DNA from: CAYUCJ01 sp049282265
GTDB taxonomy: Bacteria > Desulfobacterota > DSM-4660 > Desulfatiglandales > Desulfatiglandaceae
DNA: 46,499 nt
Direction: 5' to 3'
Assembly (NCBI GenBank): GCA_049282265.1
Contig: JBAPTR010000016.1
Span: 1-46,499 of the forward strand
Part shown: piece after piece, positions 1 to 8,396 of the stretch
Layout of the letters: every line of letters begins with the position of its first letter
Position numbering within the stretch: position 1 is the stretch's first letter
Translations under genes and position numbers: made by a program
The notes under the pieces: generated by a model
Told to the model about the DNA's origin: nothing
Seen by the model: only the letters and a program-made list of their open reading frames with translations
Database searches by the model: none

Positions 1-235
1 CAGTCCCTTTCTCATAGTGCACTTGGCACGGGCTGCGACATGGACGGCTATTTGGGGTTTATGTCTCCCAAACCCCACGCGCTTCTATGAATTTACGCTA
101 AACCCCAAATCGGCGTCCATTCCCTCCGAAGTGTTTAGAAAGGGTCTGAAAAAGAGTGTCAGGTTCTCCTCCTGAGCTCTGGTGAATGAAACAACTTCCT
201 TGGAAGCTGGTTTATGCCACTTCACGACATCCTAT
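1..235. repeat. Mosaic palindromic repeat, copy R1 (left end cut by window)
   Basis: Positions 41-173 match 35960-36091 almost base for base in the same orientation. Inside is an inverted repeat, ATTTGGGGTTTA (50-61) and TAAACCCCAAAT (99-110). The right part (about 148-215) is the reverse complement of the left part of the copy at 32783-33041, including the GAAAAAGAGTGTCAGGTTC block and a CTTCCTTGGAAG stretch. The rest, 236-311, shows nothing recognisable. No coding potential is seen. It is a non-coding dispersed repeat at the downstream end of holB. Confidence 0.8.
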
Positions 236-311
236 GATAAAGGATCTTAATTAATACCATAAGTTTCTTGGAAGTCCGGTACTAAGGAATTTTTGCTCAC
301 TACAGGCCCTT

Positions 312-1352
312 TCAAGAGCATTTCGAGGACCCAGTCAAGGTTTTGAGATTGAGAACAAGATTTTCCAGGACCAGAGCCGCATTCCTGTTTTCAAGGACAT
401 CCCTTTGGGCTCGATCAATAAGGTGAATGCTTTTTATCAAATTTTTTATTATAAACCCATGGACCATTTTTTTCAACTTTTGTGAAAAATCCTTGTTCGT
501 CAAGTACTTGTCCTCACTCCCGGCCCTTGTTACAAGCAAGTCCCTGTACCAGGCCTTCCAGAAATCCAGTATTTCCACCAAGGCAGGCGTTCCTCCCTGT
601 CCCTCCGAAGGTGCACCGGAACGCTTCATGTCTTCGGCCCATTCGAAAACTACTTTTAAGAGCTGCCCTTTTGAAAGCCCTGGCAGCTCCATAATTCTTG
701 CGAGCCATTTGTCTCTTTTCTCCAGAAAACCATCCTCTGCCATTTCCATTGCCCAGCCGAGGCTCCCTGACGACAGTCTCGCCAAAACAGAGGCCTTCTC
801 CTCTGAAATTTTGTTTTTTTCCTCGAGAAGGTTTTTGATGGCAGTCACCGGAATGGGCTGAAAAGAGACCTTCTGGCAACGTGAAACAATGGTCGGCAAC
901 AAATCCATGGGTTCTGTTGCCGTCAATATGAAGATATTGCCGGGTGGAGGCTCCTCCAGAGTCTTTAAAAAGGCATTTGCCGCTTCTGCGGTCATGGTCT
1001 CGCAGCGCCTCAACACAACAACACGATAACGAGAGGAGACCGGGGCAAAGGCCAGGCTTCGATTCAACTCCCTAATTTGCTTAATCCTGATGTTGCGTCC
1101 GTCAGGTCCCATCGCCAGAAAGTCAGGGGAGTTTCCCCCTGCAATCCTGCGACATGAAAGGCAGTGTCCACATCCGTCCCCGTGGGAAGGGGAAGTGCAG
1201 TTGACGGCGGTGGCCAGTGCCATTGCAGTACTCCTCTTCCCGACTCCCGGGATTCCGGTGAAGAGATAGGCGTGGGGCAGGTTTTCCCTTTCAAGAACTC
1301 CCAGCAGAAAGCCCCTGGCCTTTTCCTGTCCAGCGATTTCCGAAAAAAGCAT
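312..1352 (-). CDS. holB: DNA polymerase III subunit delta'
   Basis: Clamp-loader subunit that helps the tau/gamma complex load the beta clamp during replication. The 346-aa protein has an AAA+ fold: Walker A-like GIPGVGKRS at residues 33-41, four zinc-ligand cysteines C52, C61, C64 and C67 with the spacing usual for clamp-loader subunits, and the SRC sensor motif near residue 160. Length is normal for delta'. It lies 25 bp downstream of tmk on the same strand, a common tmk-holB pairing, so the two are probably cotranscribed. Downstream is repeat R1. Confidence 0.93.
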   Translation of the reverse strand: MLFSEIAGQEKARGFLLGVLERENLPHAYLFTGIPGVGKRSTAMALATAVNCTSPSHGDGCGHCLSCRRIAGGNSPDFLAMGPDGRNIRIKQIRELNRSLAFAPVSSRYRVVVLRRCETMTAEAANAFLKTLEEPPPGNIFILTATEPMDLLPTIVSRCQKVSFQPIPVTAIKNLLEEKNKISEEKASVLARLSSGSLGWAMEMAEDGFLEKRDKWLARIMELPGLSKGQLLKVVFEWAEDMKRSGAPSEGQGGTPALVEILDFWKAWYRDLLVTRAGSEDKYLTNKDFSQKLKKMVHGFIIKNLIKSIHLIDRAQRDVLENRNAALVLENLVLNLKTLTGSSKCS

Positions 1353-1377
1353 GTCTTTGGTCCCAGATTTCTTCTCG

Positions 1378-2022
1378 CTATTTCTCTTTTGCTTTCTCCA
1401 TCAAGGGGCTGATATGCCGGAAAATAGCCCGTTCCATTTCGTCCTCACCAAGGGTGGCGTCAATGACAATAATGCGCCCTTTTTCCCTATTCGCCAGGTC
1501 CAGATACCCCTGCCTGACGGAACGATGAAACTTTTCCTTTTCCCTCTCAAAGCGGTCCTGGTTTTCGTGGTGTAGCACTTTATTTCGGCTAAATGCCCTC
1601 TGCAACCCCACCGATACAGGACAATCAAGCAGAAAAGTCAAATCCGGTCGTAGCCCGTCAGCAGCCAGATCATTGAGGTTGGCCACAAGATCCATATCAA
1701 GTCCTCTCGAAAGCCCCTGGTAGACGGTAGTGGCATCGGAAAAGCGGTCACAGAGGACCCACTTTTCATCTTTCAATGCCGGTTGTATCATCTCCCTGAT
1801 GTGCTGCGATCGGTCAGCCGCGTAAAGAAAAAGCTCTGCCAACGACGAGAGGGACTCGTTGCGCGCGTCCAGAAGGATCTTTCTGATTTCCTGCCCTATG
1901 CGAGTGCCTCCGGGCTCCCTGGTCATCAAAATGGGAATACCGGCCCTTTCAAGGCGGATGGCCAACCGTTTTACCTGGGTTGTTTTTCCACAACCTTCAA
2001 TTCCTTCAAACGTTATGAACAC
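1378..2022 (-). CDS. tmk: Thymidylate kinase (dTMP kinase)
   Basis: Phosphorylates dTMP to dTDP in the dTTP pathway. The 214-aa product starts MFITFEGIEGCGKTTQ, with the P-loop GIEGCGKTT at residues 7-15, and carries the DR motif (CDRF) typical of dTMP kinases. Length is normal. A GAGGAAAA ribosome-binding site lies about 12 bases before the ATG. It is the first gene of a tmk-holB unit and is divergent from the DksA-like gene. Confidence 0.95.
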   Translation of the reverse strand: MFITFEGIEGCGKTTQVKRLAIRLERAGIPILMTREPGGTRIGQEIRKILLDARNESLSSLAELFLYAADRSQHIREMIQPALKDEKWVLCDRFSDATTVYQGLSRGLDMDLVANLNDLAADGLRPDLTFLLDCPVSVGLQRAFSRNKVLHHENQDRFEREKEKFHRSVRQGYLDLANREKGRIIVIDATLGEDEMERAIFRHISPLMEKAKEK

Positions 2023-2224
2023 GGTGTTTTCCTCGTTTTGAGAGACAACCGGGGTATGCAGATGACAAGGTTTACCGAGCGAGTATAGAAAAAACAGAAC
2101 CAGATAGCAAGCCGCAAGCCCCCTAATCCAAAGATAATCTTCAAATGTGTTGGCACGTTTTGGTCATGTCCCAAACCCGGAACACTGAGCACTTCATAAA
2201 AAAGCGCATTTTCCCTTTTTTTTG

Positions 2225-2252
2225 TTGACAAAAGGGGAAAAATGACTAATAT
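2225..2252 (+). promoter_or_regulatory. Sigma-70 type promoter for the DksA-like gene
   Basis: TTGACA (2225-2230), a 16-base spacer and TAATAT (2247-2252). It overlaps an in-frame ATG at 2242, so that ATG should not be the translation start. The start at 2386 fits a transcript beginning near 2260. Confidence 0.6.
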
Positions 2253-2286
2253 TCCGACGCTTTCAAATGGAATACTTTACCATCCG

Positions 2287-2350
2287 TTGATATGTAGGGA
2301 AGCCGAAAATTGCACTTTTCGGTTTCCGCGAGGGGAAGAAGTCCAGGGGC
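2287..2350. repeat. Hairpin repeat in the 5' leader (copy R8)
   Basis: GGAAGCCGAAAA (2298-2309) and TTTTCGGTTTCC (2316-2327) form a 12-bp stem with one G-T pair. The block, including the flanking TTGATNTGTA and the AAGTCCAGGG that follows, is repeated at 46439-46499. Here it lies between the promoter at 2225 and the start codon at 2386, so the mRNA leader would carry this hairpin. Confidence 0.75.
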
Positions 2351-2385
2351 GGACTTTTTACAATTTTATAAAATGGAGCCAGCAT

Positions 2386-2928
2386 ATGAAAAACAACAGA
2401 GATAAATTCCTAGAGGCGCTCAATATCAAGAAATTAGAGTTCGAACAAGCGCTTCAACGTCTCATGAAAAATCAAAAGGAATACCACGAAAATCTCGATG
2501 GGAGCGCCACAATGGACGAGTTGGATCAAGCCCAGCGCGAAATCTCTGTTTCCAGTAACTATAGCCTTATAGAAAGGAAAGCCAGGGAGTTGAAGCAGAT
2601 TGATCGCCTCATCAGGCAGATCGTTATCGACTCTGAGTTCGGGATCTGTGAAGAATGTGGCAACCCCATTCCCACTAAACGACTCTTGATCGTTCCGGAG
2701 GCCACCCTGTGCGTCCCCTGCCAGAGAGAACTGGAAAAGTTTGACCACCTGAGGAAACTCTCAAAACGAAGTGCATTTAAGATGGGCATGGAAAATCTCC
2801 AAGAGGACGAAGATATCTTTCGGGTACTCCCTTCGGATGGGGACCTGATTGACCCCGGCCTGGAAATTCTGCCACTCGTCGGCATGGAGGAAACCGATAC
2901 TTCGGAGGACCTTCAGGCGACGGAATAG
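2386..2928 (+). CDS. DksA/TraR family zinc-finger transcription factor
   Basis: Likely binds the RNA polymerase secondary channel and, with ppGpp in relatives, adjusts transcription. The 180-aa protein begins with a coiled coil holding the tip motif DxxDxA (D44, D47, A49), the residues essential in E. coli DksA. A Cys4 zinc finger follows: C88, C91, C109 and C112 with x2-x17-x2 spacing. An acidic tail of about 60 residues extends past the usual DksA end. I chose ATG 2386, with GGAG 7 bases upstream. The longer reading frame from 2242 would start inside the promoter and run through a repeat. Tail function unknown. Confidence 0.88.
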   Translation: MKNNRDKFLEALNIKKLEFEQALQRLMKNQKEYHENLDGSATMDELDQAQREISVSSNYSLIERKARELKQIDRLIRQIVIDSEFGICEECGNPIPTKRLLIVPEATLCVPCQRELEKFDHLRKLSKRSAFKMGMENLQEDEDIFRVLPSDGDLIDPGLEILPLVGMEETDTSEDLQATE

Positions 2929-3252
2929 GCCTTTACCACATACCTGTCTGCGACGTTCCGGCAGAGAATCTACATATATTTGCTGCACCACCCCACGTGT
3001 CAATACTCCATCGGGTGTGTATTAATTTCCGCAGGGATGGCAGTTTTTTGCCATGGCAACTTGATCGCTCCGGGTCCTCTGGGTCACCAACCGTTCGTGT
3101 TTGATCTGATGCAAGCGCCCTTGGGAAAAAGACACCCTTTAGGGCCGCCAAAGGGGATTTTGTCTCTTTTGCTATAAATACAATGTGTTAACAGGATAAT
3201 GGCGTTTTCACATTATCGCTCCGAACTAAAAAGGGATGAACTGTACAACAAA
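2929..3252. other. Intergenic stretch, no gene seen
   Basis: No supported gene or structured RNA was found. It contains one short hairpin, ATGGCA/TGCCAT (3037-3042 and 3049-3054), without a T-run, so it is not a convincing terminator. The downstream part leads into the sigma-54 site. Confidence 0.5.
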
Positions 3253-3269
3253 TGGCATCAAATTTGCTT
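3253..3269 (+). promoter_or_regulatory. Sigma-54 (RpoN) type promoter
   Basis: TGGCATCAAATTTGCTT matches the -24/-12 consensus TGGCAC-N5-TTGCW. The invariant GG and GC are exactly ten bases apart. It lies 44 bases before the ATG of the small gene at 3313. Activator sites upstream were not identified. Confidence 0.6.
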
Positions 3270-3312
3270 AACAATAATCAAAATGTACATGTAAAGGAGT
3301 CCTCCACCCAAA

Positions 3313-3498
3313 ATGCGAAAAGATAGGCCTGGAGGCCATAATCCATTGACCGGAAAAGAAGATCCCTCATTTGACTTTGATGATGCCATCAGATCTCTTC
3401 AGGATGTGGATGAAACAATAGGGAAGTTCATCAAAGAGACAAAAAAGTTCGAAGCAGATCAAGGGAATGCTTCAGGGCCGGCCAAGGAAAGAACATAA
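3313..3498 (+). CDS. Small hypothetical protein (61 aa)
   Basis: Family not recognised. The predicted protein is soluble, charged and probably mostly helical, with no signal peptide or membrane segment. AAAGGAG at about 3293-3299 precedes the ATG at a workable distance, and a sigma-54 type promoter lies just upstream. Together these argue that it is a real, regulated small gene. The function is unknown. Confidence 0.55.
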   Translation: MRKDRPGGHNPLTGKEDPSFDFDDAIRSLQDVDETIGKFIKETKKFEADQGNASGPAKERT

Positions 3499-3723
3499 TG
3501 GTTGTCAGGTATCTGCCTTTGTCCTCACCAACGTGGGTTACCAACCCATTCATGCCTGAAAACTATTGACGAATCACCATCCCCCTGATAAGAATCTCAG
3601 GACTTATTTCAGACGATATCCGCTGGCCCGCATTCCTGATGTCTTCGCAGAAGACACCGGCGCGCCCGTGGGCGGACACACTATGAACCAATTCCAATTC
3701 CCCTTTGTACATGCGGGTGGGGA

Positions 3724-5004
3724 GTGATCGAGGAAGGTTTGGAATTTTCAGCGATTAAAGGTTTTAGGGATGTTCTGCCAAAAGAGGTGGGATATTGGCA
3801 GTTCTTAGAGGCCAGCGCCCGCCACCTTTTTTCCCTCTTCGGGTTTCATGAAATCAAGACGCCTATCATTGAAAAGACCGAACTCTTCAGCCGGAGCATC
3901 GGCCAGGAGACGGATATCGTTTCAAAGGAGATGTACTCCCTGAAAGACAGCAAAGGGAGGAGTCTCAGCCTTCGGCCGGAGGCCACGGCCACGGTCGTGA
4001 GATCTTACATACAGAACCGCCTCTACGAAAAGAATCCGGTCCAGAAACTTTTCAGTATGGGCCCCATGTTTCGCCACGAACGTCCCCAAAAGGGGCGCTT
4101 ACGCCAATTTCATCAGATCAATGTTGAACTTTTCGGCGATGCGGGGCCCATAAGTGACGCCGACCTGATTATCCTTTCCATGGAGCTTTTTCACGTCCTC
4201 GGCCTCGAGAATCTGACACTCAACATCAATACGCTTGGGTGTCCTGCCTGCCGACCCCATTTTAAGGAACTTCTTCATCGCTATCTCGAGGATAAGGCAG
4301 AGGCCCTGTGTAGCGATTGCCGGAGAAGAGCCGAAACCAATCCATTGAGAGTATTCGATTGCAAGGTTCCCGGATGTAAAGAAGTGATGCTCGATGCACC
4401 ATCCATCCTTGAATCCGTATGTGAGCACTGCCTGAGGCATTTTGATTCACTCCAATATTACCTCAAGGAATCGAACATCCCTTTTGTGCTGAACCCCCAT
4501 TTGGTAAGAGGCCTCGACTACTACACCCGTACCACTTTTGAAATCCAGACCACAGAACTGGGAGCACAAAATGCCGTCGCAGGCGGCGGCCGGTACGACG
4601 GTCTTGTGGAGCAACTGGGGGGGCCCTCACATCCCGCTATCGGCTTCGCCGTAGGAATGGAGCGGGTGGTTGCCCTTCTCGGAGGATTGGGTCCTCCAAA
4701 CCTTGATACACCGGTTTTCTTCATAGCCGCCCTGGGGGAAAAGGCCCAAGAAAGGGCATTCGGGTGGACCCAGGAGCTTCGAAAGGAAGGTATCTCTACA
4801 CAAATGGACTATACCTCAAGAAGCCTCAAGGCCCAGCTGAAGCAGGCGGATCGGCTCGGGGCGACGCAGGTGCTGATTGTGGGGGAGAATGAATTGGAAT
4901 CCGGCAAGGCCATTCTGAGAGACATGGCCTCCAGGGAGCAGGAGGAGGTGGCCCTGGAAAACATGGTTGAAAATTTGAGAAAGGTCGTATTTCCTGATGA
5001 ATAA
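3724..5004 (+). CDS. hisS: Histidyl-tRNA synthetase
   Basis: Charges tRNA-His with histidine. The 426-aa class II synthetase shows motif 2 around MFRHERPQKGRLRQFHQ, the histidine-specific GLDYYTRTTFE segment, the AGGGRYDGL loop, motif 3 (GFAVGMERV) and a C-terminal anticodon-binding domain. A cysteine-rich insert at about residues 178-240 is common in bacterial HisRS. The start is GTG 3724, because no upstream ATG is in frame and the conserved N-terminus (IKGFRDVLP) begins a few residues later. It overlaps aspS by 8 bases, so the two are translationally coupled. The leader at 3499-3723 has two small hairpins (3641-3655 and 3663-3674) of unknown meaning. Confidence 0.96.
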   Translation: MIEEGLEFSAIKGFRDVLPKEVGYWQFLEASARHLFSLFGFHEIKTPIIEKTELFSRSIGQETDIVSKEMYSLKDSKGRSLSLRPEATATVVRSYIQNRLYEKNPVQKLFSMGPMFRHERPQKGRLRQFHQINVELFGDAGPISDADLIILSMELFHVLGLENLTLNINTLGCPACRPHFKELLHRYLEDKAEALCSDCRRRAETNPLRVFDCKVPGCKEVMLDAPSILESVCEHCLRHFDSLQYYLKESNIPFVLNPHLVRGLDYYTRTTFEIQTTELGAQNAVAGGGRYDGLVEQLGGPSHPAIGFAVGMERVVALLGGLGPPNLDTPVFFIAALGEKAQERAFGWTQELRKEGISTQMDYTSRSLKAQLKQADRLGATQVLIVGENELESGKAILRDMASREQEEVALENMVENLRKVVFPDE

Positions 5005-6826
5005 AAAGGCGTCAGTCGTGCTGGATACTCTTGGTGGGTGGAAGAGGAGCCACGGTTGCGGAAGCCTGCGTGCCGAAAATGCGGGCGACGAAGCACTGCT
5101 CATGGGCTGGGTGAACAGCCGGCGCGACCTAGGTGGCCTGATCTTCATTGATCTCAGGGACCGTGAAGGCCTGACCCAGATCGTCTTCGACCCCCACGAA
5201 AACCCGGACTGTCACAAAAGGGCTCAGATGCTGAGGAATGAGTGGGTCTTGGCGGTGAAGGGACTGGTTTCCTCACGCCTTGAAGGACAGGAAAATCCTG
5301 ACCTTCCAACCGGCGACATCGAAGTCAAGGCCTTGGAACTCAAGATATTGAACCGAACCGAGACCCCGCCATTTCAGGTAGACGGCATGGTGGACGCAGC
5401 AGAGACTCTTCGTCTCAAGTATCGATATCTCGAGCTCAGACGACCCCATGTATTTGATCTTTTTAAAAAGCGGCATCAGATCGCATCCTCCATCAGGACC
5501 TATCTGAATCGGAAGGGTTTTGTCGAGGTTGAGACCCCATTCTTGACCAAGAGCACCCCGGAAGGGGCCCGAGATTACCTGGTTCCAAGTCGGGTCAACA
5601 AGGGCATGTTCTACGCGCTTCCCCAATCCCCGCAGCTTTTCAAACAGCTCCTCATGGTCGCGGGCTTCGATCGCTATTATCAAATCGTTCGATGCTTCAG
5701 GGATGAGGACCTGAGAGCCGATCGCCAACCTGAATTTACCCAGGTCGATCTCGAAATGTCATTCGTTGATGAAGGCCAGGTCATGGCAATTTTCGAAAGC
5801 ATGATGGCAGAACTCTTTCGAGAAATCCTGGGAATGGAAATAGAAACGCCCATCGCCCGGCTGACCTATCAACAGGCAATGGACCTATACGGGAATGACA
5901 AGCCCGATGTCAGATTTGGCATGGCCATAAAAGATATCAGCGCTTTTGCCGGGCGAACGGATTTCCGTGTTTTTAACAGCGTACTGGAAGGCGGAGGTCT
6001 TGTTGAGGGCATCGTCGTCCAGCAGGGGGCGGAAAGGTTTTCCAGAAAAGGATTGGAAGAGCTCTCGAAAAGCGTCTCCCAATATGGAGCCAAGGGCCTG
6101 GCCTGGATCAAAATCAAAGACACGGGATGGCAGTCTCCCATCTCGAAATTTTTTCAGCCCGACGACCAGGCAGCTCTGACAAGGACACTGGGGGCAACGT
6201 CGGGAGACCTCATTCTGATCGTTGCGGACCGTTCCCATGTCGTCCGGGAAGCTCTTGGTAGGCTTCGTCTTGAAGTGGCTAAAATAATGAATATTGTTCC
6301 GGAGGACAGCCACGCGATTCTGTGGGTGACACAATTTCCCCTTTTCGAATTCGACGAAATCGAACAGAGGCTTATGGCAGTCCATCACCCTTTCACAGCT
6401 CCCCTTGAAGAGGATGTCGATCTCTTGAGGGACCATCCGGAGCAGGTCAGGGCCCGGGCCTACGACCTCGTCCTTGATGGCTCGGAAATTGGCGGAGGAA
6501 GCGTGAGGATACACAACCCTGATCTCCAGGAACAAATCTTTCATACCCTCGGCATATCCCCCAGGGAAGCCCATGCAAAATTCGGCTTTTTTCTCGAGGC
6601 ATTGAAATATGGAGCACCGCCCCATGCGGGTATGGCACTCGGTTTTGATCGTCTGGTGGCGATCCTGTGCGGCGTCAAATCCATTCGAGAGGTCATTGCA
6701 TTCCCCAAGACCACAAGTGCCACCTGTCCCCTCACGGATGCTCCCTCCGTGGTCGATGAGAGCCAGCTGAGAGAATTAGGGCTCGCCTTGAATAGATCCT
6801 CCCGCCCCGGCAAGGAAAACCCCTGA
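4997..6826 (+). CDS. aspS: Aspartyl-tRNA synthetase
   Basis: Charges tRNA-Asp. The 609-aa bacterial-type enzyme has an N-terminal OB-fold anticodon domain (about 20-120), a class II core with motif 2 (CFRDEDLRADRQPEFTQ), a bacterial GAD insertion (about 300-420) and motif 3 (GMALGFDRLVAI). Residue L45 in the segment WVNSRRDLGG is leucine as in E. coli AspRS, rather than the histidine seen in several non-discriminating enzymes. This hints at an Asp-specific enzyme but does not prove it. Start codon ATG 4997 lies inside the end of hisS. Confidence 0.95.
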   Translation: MNKKASVVLDTLGGWKRSHGCGSLRAENAGDEALLMGWVNSRRDLGGLIFIDLRDREGLTQIVFDPHENPDCHKRAQMLRNEWVLAVKGLVSSRLEGQENPDLPTGDIEVKALELKILNRTETPPFQVDGMVDAAETLRLKYRYLELRRPHVFDLFKKRHQIASSIRTYLNRKGFVEVETPFLTKSTPEGARDYLVPSRVNKGMFYALPQSPQLFKQLLMVAGFDRYYQIVRCFRDEDLRADRQPEFTQVDLEMSFVDEGQVMAIFESMMAELFREILGMEIETPIARLTYQQAMDLYGNDKPDVRFGMAIKDISAFAGRTDFRVFNSVLEGGGLVEGIVVQQGAERFSRKGLEELSKSVSQYGAKGLAWIKIKDTGWQSPISKFFQPDDQAALTRTLGATSGDLILIVADRSHVVREALGRLRLEVAKIMNIVPEDSHAILWVTQFPLFEFDEIEQRLMAVHHPFTAPLEEDVDLLRDHPEQVRARAYDLVLDGSEIGGGSVRIHNPDLQEQIFHTLGISPREAHAKFGFFLEALKYGAPPHAGMALGFDRLVAILCGVKSIREVIAFPKTTSATCPLTDAPSVVDESQLRELGLALNRSSRPGKENP

Positions 6827-7249
6827 GTCTGGCCCTGAACAGGTCCCTTATGTCTCCCGCTCACAAGGCGCATTGAACAACTGCAGGAGGGCCGGTGCAT
6901 ACCTTTCCGGCGGGAATATATTTCTCCTCAGCTTTTATGACGCCGCAAATATTCTGCGAGAGGTCCCCAGCCAAGATACTTCCTCTCGCAATCTAAGCGA
7001 ACATGGTCCGATGCGCCTGTCAGGCACATACTAACCAGATCGCTGCACCAAAGAAACTCAGGCGTCCCGGATATTCCCTTTCAGAAACGATTCCACTGCC
7101 CCTCCCTTTTGCGATGCGATGGTTTGCGAGAGACAAACGGTGTGAAGAACGATGACTAGATGAGAAGCAATTAGATTCAAAAAGTACGGGAAAAGTGGAG
7201 CCGGAAATTCAAGAAAAGGTTGATAAACAGAAAATGCTCCTTATTTTTC
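6827..7249. other. Intergenic region after aspS
   Basis: No gene was supported. One inverted repeat, GCGAGAGG (6956-6963) and CCTCTCGC (6982-6989), has 8-bp arms and an 18-base loop but no following T-run. An untested structured RNA is possible, but nothing here matches a family I recognise. Confidence 0.4.
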
Positions 7250-7278
7250 TTGACAATTTTCAATCCGTCGTGCATAAA
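7250..7278 (+). promoter_or_regulatory. Sigma-70 type promoter for PxxKW gene
   Basis: TTGACA (7250-7255), a 17-base spacer and CATAAA (7273-7278). It lies downstream of the first in-frame start at 7220, so translation should begin at the later ATG 7322. Confidence 0.6.
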
Positions 7279-7321
7279 AACGGATTTATTTTCATACTTT
7301 TTAGGAAAGGATGTGATACCC

Positions 7322-7600
7322 ATGGTTTGTACAAGCGTAAAAGAAGGACTGGACTGCTATTTTATGAGCAATGAGGGATGCCAGTTTAATGGAGGCACCT
7401 GTCACGAAATCGTTGAGCAATGCGAAGGATGTCAGAAAGCCCAGGTTTTTCCTACCGGTAGCTTTTGCCTCGCCTTCCCTGATCCCGCCGCCAAGTGGCG
7501 TCTCGGAAAATGCAATATGGCCACGCACTTGAAAGAGACCGCCAAGAAAGAAGGCGCAAAGATCAACCCCCTGAAGGCGTCCAAGAGAAAAATGCACTAA
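7322..7600 (+). CDS. PxxKW family cysteine-rich protein
   Basis: A 92-aa soluble protein with eight cysteines (C3, C12, C20, C27, C34, C37, C49, C64) and the name-giving PAAKW motif at residues 55-59. The basic tail includes NPLKASKR. The family is typical of anaerobic deltaproteobacteria. The cysteines could bind metal or an iron-sulfur cluster, which is inference, and the function is not known. The ATG at 7322 is preceded by AAAGGATG and by a sigma-70 promoter that excludes the longer frame from 7220. It stands alone, convergent with tlyA. Confidence 0.82.
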   Translation: MVCTSVKEGLDCYFMSNEGCQFNGGTCHEIVEQCEGCQKAQVFPTGSFCLAFPDPAAKWRLGKCNMATHLKETAKKEGAKINPLKASKRKMH

Positions 7601-7663
7601 TTCCGTTTGCAGCAATAAGCGGGTTCTCAACCTGTCGGCAAGAGCACGTCTGATGGGGACGGA

Positions 7664-8386
7664 TCATCTGATCAGACAGATCAGGAATTCGCGATTTCCC
7701 TTCGGGCCCAGAATCGGGGAAGGGATGCACCCTTCAATATTCCATTCCTGTGCTCCGGCAAATGCCGAGATCCGTTCGATCACTTCCCGGTGCTTGAGCG
7801 GATCCCGCACAACACCGCCCTTCCCCACCTGACCTTTTCCGACCTCAAACTGGGGTTTGATCAGGGCTATGATAAAAGCCTTTTCCTGGAGAAGGGCTGA
7901 TACAGGCGGAATCACAAGTCTCAGGGAAATGAAGGACACATCAATGACCGCCCCGGAAACAGGTGTGGATATATCTTCCTGTTTGATGTGTCGGATATTG
8001 GTCTTTTCAAGGACCGTTACCCTGGGGTCCTGCCTCAGTTCCCAGGCTAGTTGGCCGTACCCCACATCGACTGCGATAACCCTGCGGGCACCATGTTGTA
8101 AGAGACAATCCGTAAAGCCGCCGGTGGAGGCCCCGACATCCATCAAGACCCGGTCCTTTATATTTACCGGAAATTGCTCGAGTGCAGCTTCGAGCTTAAG
8201 GCCTCCTCTGCTTGCAAATCGAGAATGTCGCGGCTTCACGAACACATTTGAGGTGGCCGGGATCTGTTTTCCCGGCTTATCCACCATGACACCATCCAAC
8301 GCCACTTCACCCGCCATAATCATCGCGGCGGCCTTGGCCCTGGTTTGGGCCAGGCCTTTTTGAACGAGGAGTTGGTCCAGCCTCAA
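7664..8386 (-). CDS. tlyA: TlyA family rRNA 2'-O-methyltransferase (hemolysin-A family)
   Basis: Members methylate the 2'-O of cytidines in rRNA. The 240-aa protein has an N-terminal S4 RNA-binding domain (1-60) and an FtsJ-like Rossmann methyltransferase domain with the SAM motif DVGASTGGFTDCLL (83-96), plus conserved lysines in GGLKLEAAL and IKPQFEVGK. It is the last gene of the xseA-xseB-ispA-dxs-tlyA unit, 10 bases after dxs. The hemolysin name is historical. Target bases in this organism are unknown. Confidence 0.9.
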   Translation of the reverse strand: MRLDQLLVQKGLAQTRAKAAAMIMAGEVALDGVMVDKPGKQIPATSNVFVKPRHSRFASRGGLKLEAALEQFPVNIKDRVLMDVGASTGGFTDCLLQHGARRVIAVDVGYGQLAWELRQDPRVTVLEKTNIRHIKQEDISTPVSGAVIDVSFISLRLVIPPVSALLQEKAFIIALIKPQFEVGKGQVGKGGVVRDPLKHREVIERISAFAGAQEWNIEGCIPSPILGPKGNREFLICLIR

Positions 8387-8396
8387 CTTTTCCCGT

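Noticed and set aside
2153..2166. TGGCACGTTTTGGT motif near tmk
   Set aside because: The -24 half fits but no GC stands ten bases after the GG.
5885..6625. 246-codon minus-strand frame inside aspS
   Set aside because: It is antisense to the aspS core and no motif supports it.
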